DNA of 64,000 nucleotides from Hydrogenophaga sp. (GTDB lineage: Bacteria > Pseudomonadota > Gammaproteobacteria > Burkholderiales > Burkholderiaceae_C): positions 62,001-126,000 of the forward strand of contig NZ_JAILWB010000011.1 of NCBI RefSeq assembly GCF_025699295.1. Reading direction: 5' to 3'. How positions within the stretch are numbered: the first letter of the stretch is position 1; each line of letters begins with the position of its first letter. Shown piece by piece: positions 25,236 to 33,692 of the stretch. The notes under the pieces are model-generated. The model did not search any database and was not told the origin of the DNA. It saw only the letters and a list, made by a program, of their open reading frames with translations. A program made the position numbers and the translations under genes.

Positions 25236-26198
25236 CTATCGGGAATTGCTGGAGGTTGGGGGTGCAGGCACGGGGCGGATCTCTGCGCTCAGAAACGGCA
25301 GCGCCGTGTCGGCAAGCGCGGGTGACGAGAAGCCCTCGTAGTGCGTGAGGTCCGGCAGGATGGCCAGCCGGTTCCTCGACATGTGCTCGCGCTGCCAACC
25401 GGCGTCCCTCAGGCCACCGCCGAGCAACTGATAGAACCTGACGATGTGCTCGGGGCGCACCATGTCACTGTCGCCGTAGATCAGCATCACGGGCATGGGG
25501 AGCTTCTTCACGTCATCGGCCCAGTCGTAGGGCTGGCGCATGAGCTCACCCATGCGATCGAGCAGGCGCGGAAAGTCCTGCGGCCTCGGCGCCACGGCGG
25601 CGTAGTTCTGGTACATCGGCGTGTCCTTCATGTGCTCGGCCATCGCCGCGTTGACCGAGGCCTGCATCGGCAGCATTTCGGGAAACCAGCCGTCCCGGGC
25701 ATACGGCGCCGCTGCCACCACGAGTCGGCGCACACGCTGGGGATGCTGCACGGCCAGGCGCAGGGCGATGGCGCCGCCCATCGAGTAGCCCATCACATCA
25801 AAGCGCTCATGGCCGAGTTGCCTCAGGACGATCGCCAGGTCGTCGGCCATGTCGACGTAGCTGATGGGTCGATCACCGAGCGCGGTGCGGCCATGACCAT
25901 GCAGATCGACACCGATCACCTTGCGCTGCCTGGCGAGTGCGCCGAGCACCGGACCGAAACTCTCTATCTGGCCCAGGCCGCCGTGCAGCAGCAGCAGCGG
26001 CGCGCCCCTGCCATGGACCTGGTAGTGGTAATTGACGCCGTTGACCGCGATGTGGCCACTCTGGACCGGCTTGCTGGCCAGGGATGAATCGGTGGGCGCG
26101 CCGCGCTGGCCGTCCGCGGCATGAGCGCCGGGGGCCGCGGCCACCGCAGTCACTGCGAAGGTGAGCAGCGTCGCGAACAGGGATTGGCGAAGGGTCAT
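25236..26198 (-). CDS. Secreted alpha/beta hydrolase
   Basis: 320 residues from ATG 26198 (CAGGAGAC upstream). The signal peptide runs to about APGAHAAD (residue 28). The hydrolase core has the oxyanion motif LLLHGGLGQIE, nucleophile elbow GYSMGG, acid region LIYGDSDMV and C-terminal His in LPDLTHYEGF. Length and motifs suit an esterase or lactonase acting in the periplasm. First gene of a hydrolase-VOC-YdeI unit. Substrate unknown. Confidence 0.9.
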   Translation of the reverse strand: MTLRQSLFATLLTFAVTAVAAAPGAHAADGQRGAPTDSSLASKPVQSGHIAVNGVNYHYQVHGRGAPLLLLHGGLGQIESFGPVLGALARQRKVIGVDLHGHGRTALGDRPISYVDMADDLAIVLRQLGHERFDVMGYSMGGAIALRLAVQHPQRVRRLVVAAAPYARDGWFPEMLPMQASVNAAMAEHMKDTPMYQNYAAVAPRPQDFPRLLDRMGELMRQPYDWADDVKKLPMPVMLIYGDSDMVRPEHIVRFYQLLGGGLRDAGWQREHMSRNRLAILPDLTHYEGFSSPALADTALPFLSAEIRPVPAPPTSSNSR

Positions 26199-26524
26199 GG
26201 GAGTCTCCTGAGAACGTGTGCCCGATACCGTCGGGCGGTCACAGGGTCGACGAACCAGAGGCACCTGTTTCGACACACCGCCGCGACCGAGTCGATGGCC
26301 GGCACCGGGCCCTGATGTTCATCCCGTCTGGATGGCATGTCGACTACCTGCCGCGTCAACTCTGTCGCCCTCCCGGCCAGCGCATGAGCTGCTGCAATCC
26401 CGGGCGATTGCTCACGATGGAGAGCGATGCATGACCTGCAAGGTAATCGACACGCCGCCGGCGCCGGCTGAAGATGCCGCCATTGCCTCGTTGAACAATC
26501 TCCTCTGATGCGGAAGGAACCACC
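26199..26524. other. Intergenic region without a supported gene
   Basis: About 325 bp between divergent genes. Short open frames exist on both strands, but none has a credible start, a recognisable domain or codon bias like the neighbours. It presumably holds two promoters; no palindrome stood out. Confidence 0.6.
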
Positions 26525-26935
26525 ATGAACGCCATGACCGATCCCACACCCACCCTGCCCACCGCAGCTGCCCGCCCGGGTCTCGCGGCTGTGCTGCTCT
26601 TCGACGCCTTCACCTGCGCGGTGATGGGCGTCGCCCTGCTCGTGCTGACGTCGTTTCTGGCCGCGCTGCTGGGGCTGCCCGGGGCGCTGCTGACCTGGGC
26701 CGGCGTGCTGCTGCTCGCCAGTGCCGTGCTGATGCTGGTGGCGGGGCGTCAGCGCCCGCCGGCCGTTGCGCTCGTGATGCTGATCGTGCTCGGCAACGTC
26801 GCATGGGCGATCGCCAGCGGCTACGTGGCATTTGCCATCGACGGCATCACTGCCGTGGGCCGCGTCTTCGTCATCGCCCAGGCCCTCGCGGTGCTGGTGC
26901 TGGCCTGGCTGGAGTGGCGCGGAGGGACGAAATGA
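26525..26935 (+). CDS. Small four-helix integral membrane protein
   Basis: 136 residues with four hydrophobic stretches (about 20-45, 50-70, 78-100, 105-130), the last ending VLVLAWLEWRGG. It resembles DoxX-like small membrane proteins of unknown function, but no diagnostic motif was recognised. GGAAGG-type box precedes ATG 26525. It overlaps the reductase gene by four bases (ATGA), so the two are translated together. Confidence 0.8.
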   Translation: MNAMTDPTPTLPTAAARPGLAAVLLFDAFTCAVMGVALLVLTSFLAALLGLPGALLTWAGVLLLASAVLMLVAGRQRPPAVALVMLIVLGNVAWAIASGYVAFAIDGITAVGRVFVIAQALAVLVLAWLEWRGGTK

Positions 26936-27597
26936 GAAGGATCGTCGTCAGCGCATTCGTGAGCCTGGATGGCGTCATGCAGGCCCCGGGTGGGCCGGAG
27001 GAAGACACCAGCGGTGGCTTCAGACACGGTGGCTGGACAGTGAAGCTTTTCGACGAAGCCCTGGGAGCCTCCGTGGGCGAGATCTTCGCCACACCGTTCG
27101 ACCTGCTGCTCGGCCGCAAGACCTACGACATCTTCGCCGCCCACTGGCCGCGCCTGGCGTCGGAGACGCCCCCTGCGGGCATCGACGAAGGGGAAGTGTC
27201 GTTGGCCAGGATCTTCGACGGTGCCACCAAACATGTGGCCACGCACCGGCCTGAAACGCTCACGTGGCGCAACAGCGAGGCACTCGGCAGGGATGTCGTG
27301 GCACGGCTGCGCCAGCTCAAGGAAAGGAAAGGCCCGGTCCTGCTCGTTCAGGGCAGCAGCGACCTGATCCAGACCCTGCTGGCCGACGATCTGATCGACG
27401 AGTTCCGCCTGTTCATCTTCCCCCTGGTACTGGGCAAGGGAAAGCGCCTGTTCGGCGAAGGCACGGTGCCCGGCGCGTTCAGACTCGTCGAGTCGACCAC
27501 CTCCCCCACCGGGGTACTGGTGGCCACGTACCAGCGGGCGGGAGCCGTCCAGACCGGGTCCTTTGCACTCGATACACCCACCGACGCAGGGGCCTGA
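26932..27597 (+). CDS. Dihydrofolate reductase family protein (RibD C-terminal-like)
   Basis: 221 residues. It starts RRIVVSAFVSLDGVMQAPGG, the usual opening of this DHFR/RibD-C family, and has LLLGRKTYDIFAAHWP and VQGSSDLIQTLLADDLIDE. The C-terminal PLVLGKGKRLFGEG is diagnostic. Likely an NADPH-dependent reductase of unknown substrate. It forms a two-gene unit with the small membrane protein and is followed by the MarR regulator. Confidence 0.9.
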   Translation: MRRIVVSAFVSLDGVMQAPGGPEEDTSGGFRHGGWTVKLFDEALGASVGEIFATPFDLLLGRKTYDIFAAHWPRLASETPPAGIDEGEVSLARIFDGATKHVATHRPETLTWRNSEALGRDVVARLRQLKERKGPVLLVQGSSDLIQTLLADDLIDEFRLFIFPLVLGKGKRLFGEGTVPGAFRLVESTTSPTGVLVATYQRAGAVQTGSFALDTPTDAGA

Positions 27598-27634
27598 AAG
27601 CGCGGGCGTCCCAGCGTGCCGAAGAAACAACTGC

Positions 27635-27647
27635 TTGCATAATGCAG
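27635..27647. promoter_or_regulatory. MarR operator upstream of marR
   Basis: TTGCATAATGCAG contains the palindrome TGCAT-a-ATGCA, 23 bp before the marR start. A near-copy (TTGCATATTGCAG) lies before the XRE gene at 28165-28177. Confidence 0.65.
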
Positions 27648-27669
27648 TTATTTCTTGAGGCCACGCTTC

Positions 27670-28155
27670 ATGCCGACACCACAGCGCGCCAAAGCCCTTC
27701 AACTGGAGCGCAGCCTGCTCTACCACTGCGCGGGGATCATCAACCGCGTAGGCGGCAGCGTGCACGCGCTGTGCCGTGAGCGCTACGGCATGTCGCCGGC
27801 GGCCTGGCGCGTGATGGCGCATGTCGGTGAGCTCCAGCCGATCACGGCGAAAGAAATCGGACAGCGGGCGGCCATGGACAGCGTGAACCTCTCGCGGGCA
27901 CTGGGCCAGCTCGATGGGCTGGGCTTCGTCCAGCGTCACATCGACACTGCGGACCGCCGCCGCATCATCCTCCAGCTGAGCCCGGCGGGGCAGGCGGTGT
28001 ACGACACCGTGGCACCACTCACCGTGAAGGCCGAGCAGACCCTGCTGGCCGAACTGAACGCGCAGGAGCGCGCCACGCTGCGCGAGCTCACACGCCGCGT
28101 CTGGGAGCGCTCACGCCAGCTTTTTGACGGCGCCGAAAGCGATACTGCCTACTGA
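27670..28155 (+). CDS. MarR family transcriptional regulator
   Basis: 161 residues. The winged HTH is in the centre (ITAKEIGQRAAMDSVNLSRALGQLDGLGFVQRHIDTADRRR), flanked by dimerisation helices. Matching palindromes sit both before this gene and before the next one, suggesting autoregulation and control of the downstream XRE gene. ATG 27670 gives the usual start; an upstream TTG would add five residues. Confidence 0.92.
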   Translation: MPTPQRAKALQLERSLLYHCAGIINRVGGSVHALCRERYGMSPAAWRVMAHVGELQPITAKEIGQRAAMDSVNLSRALGQLDGLGFVQRHIDTADRRRIILQLSPAGQAVYDTVAPLTVKAEQTLLAELNAQERATLRELTRRVWERSRQLFDGAESDTAY

Positions 28156-28164
28156 TCGAAATAG

Positions 28165-28177
28165 TTGCATATTGCAG
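28165..28177. promoter_or_regulatory. MarR-type operator copy upstream of the XRE gene
   Basis: TTGCATATTGCAG with palindrome TGCA-tat-TGCA, four bases before the XRE ATG. It matches the site in front of marR in 12 of 13 positions. Confidence 0.6.
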
Positions 28178-28181
28178 CTAA

Positions 28182-29033
28182 ATGGCGATAATGACAGCCA
28201 CCAGTCGGCGGTGTGCCGTCGGTGGAGGTGGTGTGGCTTCGGAACTCTCTGGACTGCTGCGGACGGTGCGGATCGACGCGGGTTGCTCGCAGCTTGAACT
28301 CGCGCTGCGGCTGGACGTCTCGCAGCGGCATGTCAACTTCATCGAACGCGACCGCGCGCGCCCGAGCCGGTCGCTGTTGCTGGCCTGGTTGCGCGAAGTG
28401 GGAAGCAGCACGTCGCTGGCCAATGCGGCCTTGCTGAACGCAGGCTACGCACCGCTGCCCCCTGCCACCCGCCTGCCCGCGAGTCCGACGCGCTGCGACG
28501 AAGTGGCCTTGCGCACGATTGCGCTGCACCACCCGAACCCGGGCCACGTCTTCGACGCCGACTGGAACATCGTGCAGGCCAACCCGGCCGGCCGCTGGTT
28601 GTGCGATGTCGTGATGCCGGGCGTGTGGGAGGGCGACCGGCTCGACATGCTGGCCTCACTGGCGGACCCGCGTGGCTGGTTGTCCTGTGCGCGTGCGCCG
28701 GAAAAGATTGCGGCCGCGCTGCTCGGGCAGTTGCGCGCGGAGCAGTGGACCCGCCCCAGTCTGCGGCCGCGCATCGACGCGCTGGCGAAGGTCCTGGAGT
28801 CGCGTTACGGATGCCTGGATCTGCCGGTGCAGCGCGACGCACTGGCCACCAGCTTCGACGTCACCCTGGACACCCGTCTCGGTGTGCTGAGCTTCTGCGC
28901 CGTGCAGACCGTGGGCGGTCTGCCGCATGACGCCACAGGCACCCGGCTGCGGGCCGAGCTGTGGTATCCCACGGACATGCACACCGCGTGCCTGTTGCGC
29001 CAGCGGGCCGAGAACGTTGATGAACCGGCGTAG
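28182..29033 (+). CDS. XRE family regulator with MmyB-like ligand-binding domain
   Basis: 283 residues. The Cro/C1-type HTH is at about 20-80 (LLRTVRIDAGCSQLELALRLDVSQRHVNFIERDRARPS). The MmyB-like sensor follows (PGHVFDADWNIVQANPAG, DLPVQRDALATSFDVTLDT, LRAELWYPTD). Such proteins often regulate neighbouring short-chain dehydrogenase or detoxification genes, but none is adjacent here. A second ATG at 28191 is possible. Confidence 0.9.
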   Translation: MAIMTATSRRCAVGGGGVASELSGLLRTVRIDAGCSQLELALRLDVSQRHVNFIERDRARPSRSLLLAWLREVGSSTSLANAALLNAGYAPLPPATRLPASPTRCDEVALRTIALHHPNPGHVFDADWNIVQANPAGRWLCDVVMPGVWEGDRLDMLASLADPRGWLSCARAPEKIAAALLGQLRAEQWTRPSLRPRIDALAKVLESRYGCLDLPVQRDALATSFDVTLDTRLGVLSFCAVQTVGGLPHDATGTRLRAELWYPTDMHTACLLRQRAENVDEPA

Positions 29034-29078
29034 CGAATGACGTCAAGCGCAGAACCCCGGTGTGCTGAGGTAGCTGGG

Positions 29079-29435
29079 TCAGTACCGCGACAGCAGATGG
29101 GATGCGGCATAGCCCGGCCCGACACCGTCCAACAGCATGACCGCACTCGTCGAGTTGTCGCGGCGAAGGGGCAGGATCTCCTGGTTGGCCTTCGAAAAGT
29201 ACCAGCCGCGGGCCTGCTCCATGCTGGGGAATTCGACGACCACGAGGAGACTGGCGAACTGACCGTCCATGACCACGGGGTTGTCGCCGTGCACGAGAAA
29301 CCGGTCGCAGGGGATGGCCCTGGCTGAACGCCTGGCGGGATCCTGGGCAATCAGGGTCTTGATGACTCGCCGAAAACGGACCCCTGCATCGCCGGCGCAT
29401 CCGTCAACGTGCCCTTCCGAAATCTCAGGCCGCAA
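29079..29435 (-). pseudogene. DUF1330 family protein, probably 5'-degraded
   Basis: The C-terminal two thirds fit DUF1330 (CDRFLVHGDNPVVMDG, LLVVVEFPSMEQARGWYFSKANQ, ILPLRRDNSTSAVMLLDGV). The region before it lacks the usual DUF1330 first strand and helix and has no ATG or ribosome site; the frame opens only at a TTG inside the end of the GST gene. A short DUF1330 may still be made from an internal start, but a lost 5' end is more likely. Confidence 0.55.
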
Positions 29436-30021
29436 ACAGCGGTGCTTCGTCTTCGATCGCCAGCACCATCGCCACGGAGGTCCTGCGCTCGACCCGCCGC
29501 GCCAGGGCGGTCAGGCTGGTCGGCAGTTCGATGCCGTCCAGCGCGGCCCAGCGCAGCATGCCGTAGGCGAAGGCGTCCGCCGCGCAGAATTCGGCGCCCA
29601 GGAGGTACTCGCCCTGCTTCTGTTCGCCGAGCCAGTTGAAGCGCTTCACCAGCGTCGCGCGAATCTCCACCTTCTCGCTTTCGTCGGAGGCAAACAGCGA
29701 ACGGACGTAGGGCTTCTGGACCTCGGTCGACAGGAAGGCCAGCAGTTGCAACTGGCGCGTGCGGCCCCGTTCGCCGGGCGGCACGAGCCCCGCCTGCGCC
29801 GCGATCCAGTCCAGGATCGCGACGTTCTCCGTGAGCAGCATCCCGTCGGGAAACACCAGTGCGGGGACGTAGCCGTTGGGATTGACGAGGGCGTAGGGCC
29901 GGCCGTCCTCCACGGTGCCCGAGAAGATGTCGACCTTGTGCGCCCTGTGTTCAATGGCGGCCTCGTGCAGGAGGATGTGCGCCGCCTGGCTGCTGCTTTT
30001 GGGGAAGTAGTAGAAGTCCAT
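29425..30021 (-). CDS. Glutathione S-transferase family protein
   Basis: 198 residues. The N-terminal thioredoxin-like domain has DFYYFPKSSSQAAHILLHEA, the cis-proline in GYVPALVFPDG and the GSH-binding LTENVAILDWIA. The C-terminal helical domain has ADAFAYGMLRW. Probably a detoxifying beta-class-like GST; substrate unknown. It runs in the same direction as the DUF1330 remnant with an 11-bp overlap. Confidence 0.92.
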   Translation of the reverse strand: MDFYYFPKSSSQAAHILLHEAAIEHRAHKVDIFSGTVEDGRPYALVNPNGYVPALVFPDGMLLTENVAILDWIAAQAGLVPPGERGRTRQLQLLAFLSTEVQKPYVRSLFASDESEKVEIRATLVKRFNWLGEQKQGEYLLGAEFCAADAFAYGMLRWAALDGIELPTSLTALARRVERRTSVAMVLAIEDEAPLFAA

Positions 30022-30058
30022 GTGAAGTCTCGATGTTGTCGATGTGTTTCGAAGCCCG

Positions 30059-30967
30059 TCACGGCAGCGTGATCGGGCGGCAGTGTTCGTCGAGGTTGCC
30101 GCCCGCGTCGATGGCGTTCACGCGTTCGTCGGGTAACACGCGCCCTGCAATGCCACGCTGGACCACCGTGTTCCTGAACGTGGTGGGATGGCCCAGGTAG
30201 AGGGTGAACTGCCCGGTGGCCGGTTGCGCGCCTGCCGGCAAGGGGGCCGCGATGATGGCCGAGTCCTCGAAGCGGACGTCGGCGGCTTTGGAGAACACCA
30301 CGGCGGTCTGCGCATTCGTGAACACGCCGTTGTTGCGGAACACCACCCGGCGAAACGTCTGGTCGCGACCGCCCAGCATCTGCATCGCCTCCGAGTGCGC
30401 GGGCGGATGCGTCTGCCCGATCTCGACGACCGAGTCTTCCACCAGCAGCGGTCGGCGGTGCGCGGCGTCGTACAGCGTGCGCCCGTTGGGCCGCAATCCG
30501 ACGGTCTGACCGCGACCCTGGATGTGGGTGTGGCGGATCGTCCAGCGCGCCAGCTCCGGATCGGTGGACCACGACGGCATCCACCCCGTTTCCTGCGCGA
30601 CGCTGCCCTCGATCGTGCAGCGCTCCAGCGTGAGCTTGCCCACCCACACCAGGGAGCCACGAATGACGCAGTCGCTCAGGGAAAGAGACCGGTCGGGCGC
30701 CAGTTGCGACACGTTTCCCGTGATCTCGACACCCCGCCACGTGCCCCCCGCCTGGGCCACGTGGGGCGCGAGCGGTGTCAGGGTGGCCTGGGACGGCCCC
30801 ACGCTGGGCGACGGAATGCAGGAGGCGGGTGGCTGCGCGCTGTCACCACCACCGGAGCCGCCCCCACTGCCACCGCCACTTCCTCCGCATCCGGCTGCTG
30901 CCGATACCAGCACGGCAGCGATGCCTGATCTGACCTGAAGGGATGTCCTGGTGATGACGGATTGCAT
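30059..30967 (-). CDS. Lipoprotein with right-handed parallel beta-helix-like repeats
   Basis: 302 residues from ATG 30967. A lipobox VSAAAGC ends the signal segment at about residue 27, followed by a Gly/Ser-rich linker of nearly 20 residues. The body has short strands of the pectate-lyase/right-handed helix pattern (LSLSDCVIRGSLVWVGKLTLERCTIEGS split across turns, VEDSVVEIG, FRNNGVFTN). Such folds bind or cleave polysaccharide, but no catalytic set was identified. Surface-anchored, function unknown. Confidence 0.8.
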   Translation of the reverse strand: MQSVITRTSLQVRSGIAAVLVSAAAGCGGSGGGSGGGSGGGDSAQPPASCIPSPSVGPSQATLTPLAPHVAQAGGTWRGVEITGNVSQLAPDRSLSLSDCVIRGSLVWVGKLTLERCTIEGSVAQETGWMPSWSTDPELARWTIRHTHIQGRGQTVGLRPNGRTLYDAAHRRPLLVEDSVVEIGQTHPPAHSEAMQMLGGRDQTFRRVVFRNNGVFTNAQTAVVFSKAADVRFEDSAIIAAPLPAGAQPATGQFTLYLGHPTTFRNTVVQRGIAGRVLPDERVNAIDAGGNLDEHCRPITLP

Positions 30968-31123
30968 GGGCACCGGGTGTCTGTTCATGGGATACCCGAC
31001 ACGCTATGCACCAAGGACTCTTCGATCAACTACCTCGCAGGTACTCGCCCGCCGCATGCCGGGGGCGCCGGGATTAAACTGAACCTGATCAAACCCCCTC
31101 GGGTTGAGTTTTTCTCAAGCAGC

Positions 31124-32032
31124 ATGCTCGACGCCCGCCAACTCGAAGCCCTCAACGCCGTGATCGAACACGGCGGCTTCGGCCCGGCCGCCAAGGCCCT
31201 CTCGCTCACGCTCGCCGCCGTGTCGCTGCGCATCAAGTCGCTCGAGGACACGCTGGGCCAGCGCCTGCTGGTGCGCGGCAAGCAGGTGCGCGCCACGCCG
31301 GCCGGCCAGGCGCTGCTGGGTCACGTGAAGCAGGTGCGCTCGATGGAAGCCGATCTGCTCGCGGGCCTGCAGGGCGGCGGCGCGGGCAAGGCGGGTGCGC
31401 GCTGGCAGAGCCTGTCGGTGGCGATCAACGCCGATTCGGTGGCCGGCTGGTTCCTGCCCGGCGTGGCGGCGATGGTGCAGCGCCACCGCCTGCTGCTCGA
31501 CATCATGATCGACGACCAGGACCACACGCACGCCGCGCTCAAGAGTGGCGACGTGATGGGCTGCGTGACTGCGCTGGCCACGGCCATGCGCGGCTGCGTG
31601 GCCGAGCCGCTGGGGGTGATGCGCTACCGCTGCGTGGCGGCGCCGGCCGTGGTGCAGCGCTGTCGCACGCCCGGCGGCGCGGTCTCGCCGCACCGGTTGC
31701 TGGCCCAGCCCGCGATCATCTTCAACCGCAAGGACGCCCTGCAGGACAGCTTTCTCGAACAGCATTTCGGCCTGCGCCAGCCGAACTACCCGCGCCACTT
31801 CGCGCCCGCCGTGGAAGCGTTCGAGACCGCGATCGAACTCGGCCTGGGCTGGGGCATGGTGCCCGAGCAGCACCTGCAGGCACGCCCCGGCCTGCAGGAG
31901 ATCCTGCCCGGGGCGACGGTGGACGTGGTGCTGTACTGGCAGCACTGGGCGCACGAGTCGCTCTCGGCCCAGCGGCTCACGGCGGCGGTGAAGGCCGCGG
32001 CGCGCGAACGGCTGCGGCCGGTGCCGGCGTAG
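31124..32032 (+). CDS. LysR family regulator, ArgP/LysG-like
   Basis: 302 residues. The N terminus MLDARQLEALNAVIEHGGF and VSLRIKSLEDTLGQRLLVRG follow the ArgP/LysG pattern, and an LTTR effector domain follows. ArgP-type proteins activate lysE/argO in response to lysine or arginine and normally sit beside the exporter. Here the only LysE gene is about 10 kb away, so regulation at a distance is possible. A TTGAG-TTTTT-CTCAA inverted repeat lies at 31104-31118, six bases before the ATG. Confidence 0.82.
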   Translation: MLDARQLEALNAVIEHGGFGPAAKALSLTLAAVSLRIKSLEDTLGQRLLVRGKQVRATPAGQALLGHVKQVRSMEADLLAGLQGGGAGKAGARWQSLSVAINADSVAGWFLPGVAAMVQRHRLLLDIMIDDQDHTHAALKSGDVMGCVTALATAMRGCVAEPLGVMRYRCVAAPAVVQRCRTPGGAVSPHRLLAQPAIIFNRKDALQDSFLEQHFGLRQPNYPRHFAPAVEAFETAIELGLGWGMVPEQHLQARPGLQEILPGATVDVVLYWQHWAHESLSAQRLTAAVKAAARERLRPVPA

Positions 32033-32051
32033 CGGCGAAGGCGTCAGGCGC

Positions 32052-32432
32052 TCAGACGTGGGGCTGGCGCCCGCCGCCGAAGGACCAGTTTTCCCAGGCC
32101 GTTTCCTGGAACACCACCATCACGTGCTCGGTGTTCAGGCCCAGGCGCGAAAGCGAGGCCATGAGCCGGTCGAGCAGGGCGCGCTTGACCCGCACGCTGC
32201 GGCCCACCGACCAGAGGATCTCGATCAGCACGAAATCGGCCGTGCGCGGTACCGTGAGGTCCGGGTAGTGGGGGTCGATGTGCGCGTCGGCTTCATCGAG
32301 CGTGAAGACACGCTGGAAGCGGTCCGTCTCGGGCACGCCGGCAGACACCAGCGCGGCGTGCACCGCGTCGAGCACGTCGGTCTTGAAGGCGGGAGGCCGG
32401 GGTTGGCGCAGGGTGAGGGTGACCAGGGGCAT
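32052..32432 (-). CDS. Tautomerase family protein
   Basis: 126 residues with the catalytic Pro directly after Met (MPLVTLTLRQ). The double beta-alpha-beta fold of the Tautomerase_2 group is apparent (FVLIEILWSVGRSVRVKRAL, TEHVMVVFQETAWENWSFGGG). It would catalyse keto-enol tautomerisation. It shares its strand with a 68-residue hypothetical gene and is divergent from a LysR regulator that may control both. Confidence 0.9.
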   Translation of the reverse strand: MPLVTLTLRQPRPPAFKTDVLDAVHAALVSAGVPETDRFQRVFTLDEADAHIDPHYPDLTVPRTADFVLIEILWSVGRSVRVKRALLDRLMASLSRLGLNTEHVMVVFQETAWENWSFGGGRQPHV

Positions 32433-32445
32433 GGTGCGGCTCCGT

Positions 32446-32652
32446 TCAGGCGTGGGCGCTTTGCCGCTGCTGCAGGCGGGCCTGCAGGCGCTGCGTGCTG
32501 CGCGCCAGGCGGGCGCGGGCGTCCAGGCACGCGCGGGCCAGTGCGGCGTCGGCGCCGCGCCAGAAGTCGTCGGTGGCTTCCTGGCGCAGGTGTTCGGCTT
32601 CGCGGCGGGCGCCGGCGAGGTCGTGCGGGTCGGGGCGATCGGTATGGGACAT
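32446..32652 (-). CDS. Small hypothetical protein, 68 aa
   Basis: MSHTDRPDPHDLAGARREAE then an Arg/Gln/Ala-rich helix to the end (ARLARSTQRLQARLQQ), so mostly alpha-helical or coiled. GGAG stands eight bases before ATG 32652, and it lies 13 bp ahead of the tautomerase start. No family recognised; the good ribosome site and position between LysR and tautomerase argue that it is real. Confidence 0.6.
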   Translation of the reverse strand: MSHTDRPDPHDLAGARREAEHLRQEATDDFWRGADAALARACLDARARLARSTQRLQARLQQRQSAHA

Positions 32653-32733
32653 GGCGGGCTCCTGGGCAGCGGGTAGGAGCCTCACTGTATTGATATGACC
32701 AACCGACGGAAACGCCTTGAAACGTCAAATGGC

Positions 32734-32750
32734 TTTGCATTTATTGCAAA
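32734..32750. promoter_or_regulatory. Candidate LysR operator
   Basis: TTTGC-attta tt-GCAAA, a perfect 5-bp inverted repeat with a 7-bp gap, fits the LysR T-N11-A pattern. It lies 18 bp before the lysR start in the divergent spacer shared with the small hypothetical gene and the tautomerase. Confidence 0.5.
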
Positions 32751-32768
32751 ACAAGCACAATGCCGGCC

Positions 32769-33680
32769 ATGAAGCTCGATCTGGATGACGCCGCCCTGTT
32801 CCTGCGCGTGGCCGAGCTGGGTTCGCTCTCGGCGGCCGCCCGCGAGCGCCACGCGCCGGTCAGCCAGGTCTCGCGCGCGCTGGTGCGCCTGGAGGAGCGC
32901 TGCGGCGCGCGCCTGATGCACCGAAGCACCCACGGCCTGAGCCTGACCGACGAGGGCGACACCTTCGCCGCCCACGCGCGCCGGCTGCTGGACACGCGCG
33001 ACGAACTCGCCGCCGCGTTCCAGCACAAGCGTGCCGGCCCCAGCGGCTGGGTGCGCGTGAGCGTGAGCCCGGTGCTGGCGCAGACCGCCATCGTGCCCAG
33101 CCTGCCGTCCCTGTACGAGGCGTGTCCGCACCTGCAGGTGGACGTGCTGGCCGACGACCGCATCAGCGACATGGCGCGCGACGGCGTGGACATCGCCATC
33201 CGCACCGGTGCGATCACCGGCGACAACCTCGTGGCGCGCCAGATCGCGGAGCACGGCCGCCGCCTGTGCGCCTCGCCCGCCTATCTGGCGCAATTCGGCA
33301 CGCCGCAGCACCCGGACGAACTGGCCGCGCACCACCGCCTCATCACCAACAGCGCCAGCCCGGTGCTCAACCGCTGGCCCTGGAGCGCGCGCGCCGGTCA
33401 ACCCAGGGGCGAGGCCTATCTTGCGCAAGGCCACACGCGCAGCGACAACTCGGTCGTCCTGCTCGAACTGGCCCTGCGCGGCGTGGGCATCGCGCGCGTC
33501 AATGACCTGCTGTCGCAGCCGCACATTGCCCGCGGCGATCTCGTTCCCGTGCTCGACGACTGGTTCGACCGCAGCCGCATTCCGATCTACGCCGTGATGC
33601 TGCAGGAGCGCCACCGCCTGCCCAAGCTGCGCGCCTGCATCGAGCACTGGGCGCGCTGGCTCGAGGGGCCTGCCGCCTAA
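32769..33680 (+). CDS. LysR family transcriptional regulator
   Basis: 303 residues from ATG 32769 (an ATG at 32760 adds three). The LTTR HTH is at about 4-63 (LRVAELGSLSAAARERHAPVSQVSRALVRLEE), with a type-2 periplasmic-binding effector domain (IRTGAITGDNLVARQI, LALRGVGIARVNDLL). Divergent from the hypothetical/tautomerase pair, its probable target. argS starts 12 bp after its stop. Confidence 0.93.
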   Translation: MKLDLDDAALFLRVAELGSLSAAARERHAPVSQVSRALVRLEERCGARLMHRSTHGLSLTDEGDTFAAHARRLLDTRDELAAAFQHKRAGPSGWVRVSVSPVLAQTAIVPSLPSLYEACPHLQVDVLADDRISDMARDGVDIAIRTGAITGDNLVARQIAEHGRRLCASPAYLAQFGTPQHPDELAAHHRLITNSASPVLNRWPWSARAGQPRGEAYLAQGHTRSDNSVVLLELALRGVGIARVNDLLSQPHIARGDLVPVLDDWFDRSRIPIYAVMLQERHRLPKLRACIEHWARWLEGPAA

Positions 33681-33692
33681 AATCCCACCCCT

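Noticed and set aside
26218..26508. 96-codon plus-strand frame in the 26.2-26.5 kb gap
   Set aside because: Biased, domain-free composition, no ribosome site and other overlapping frames of similar length; treated as noncoding.
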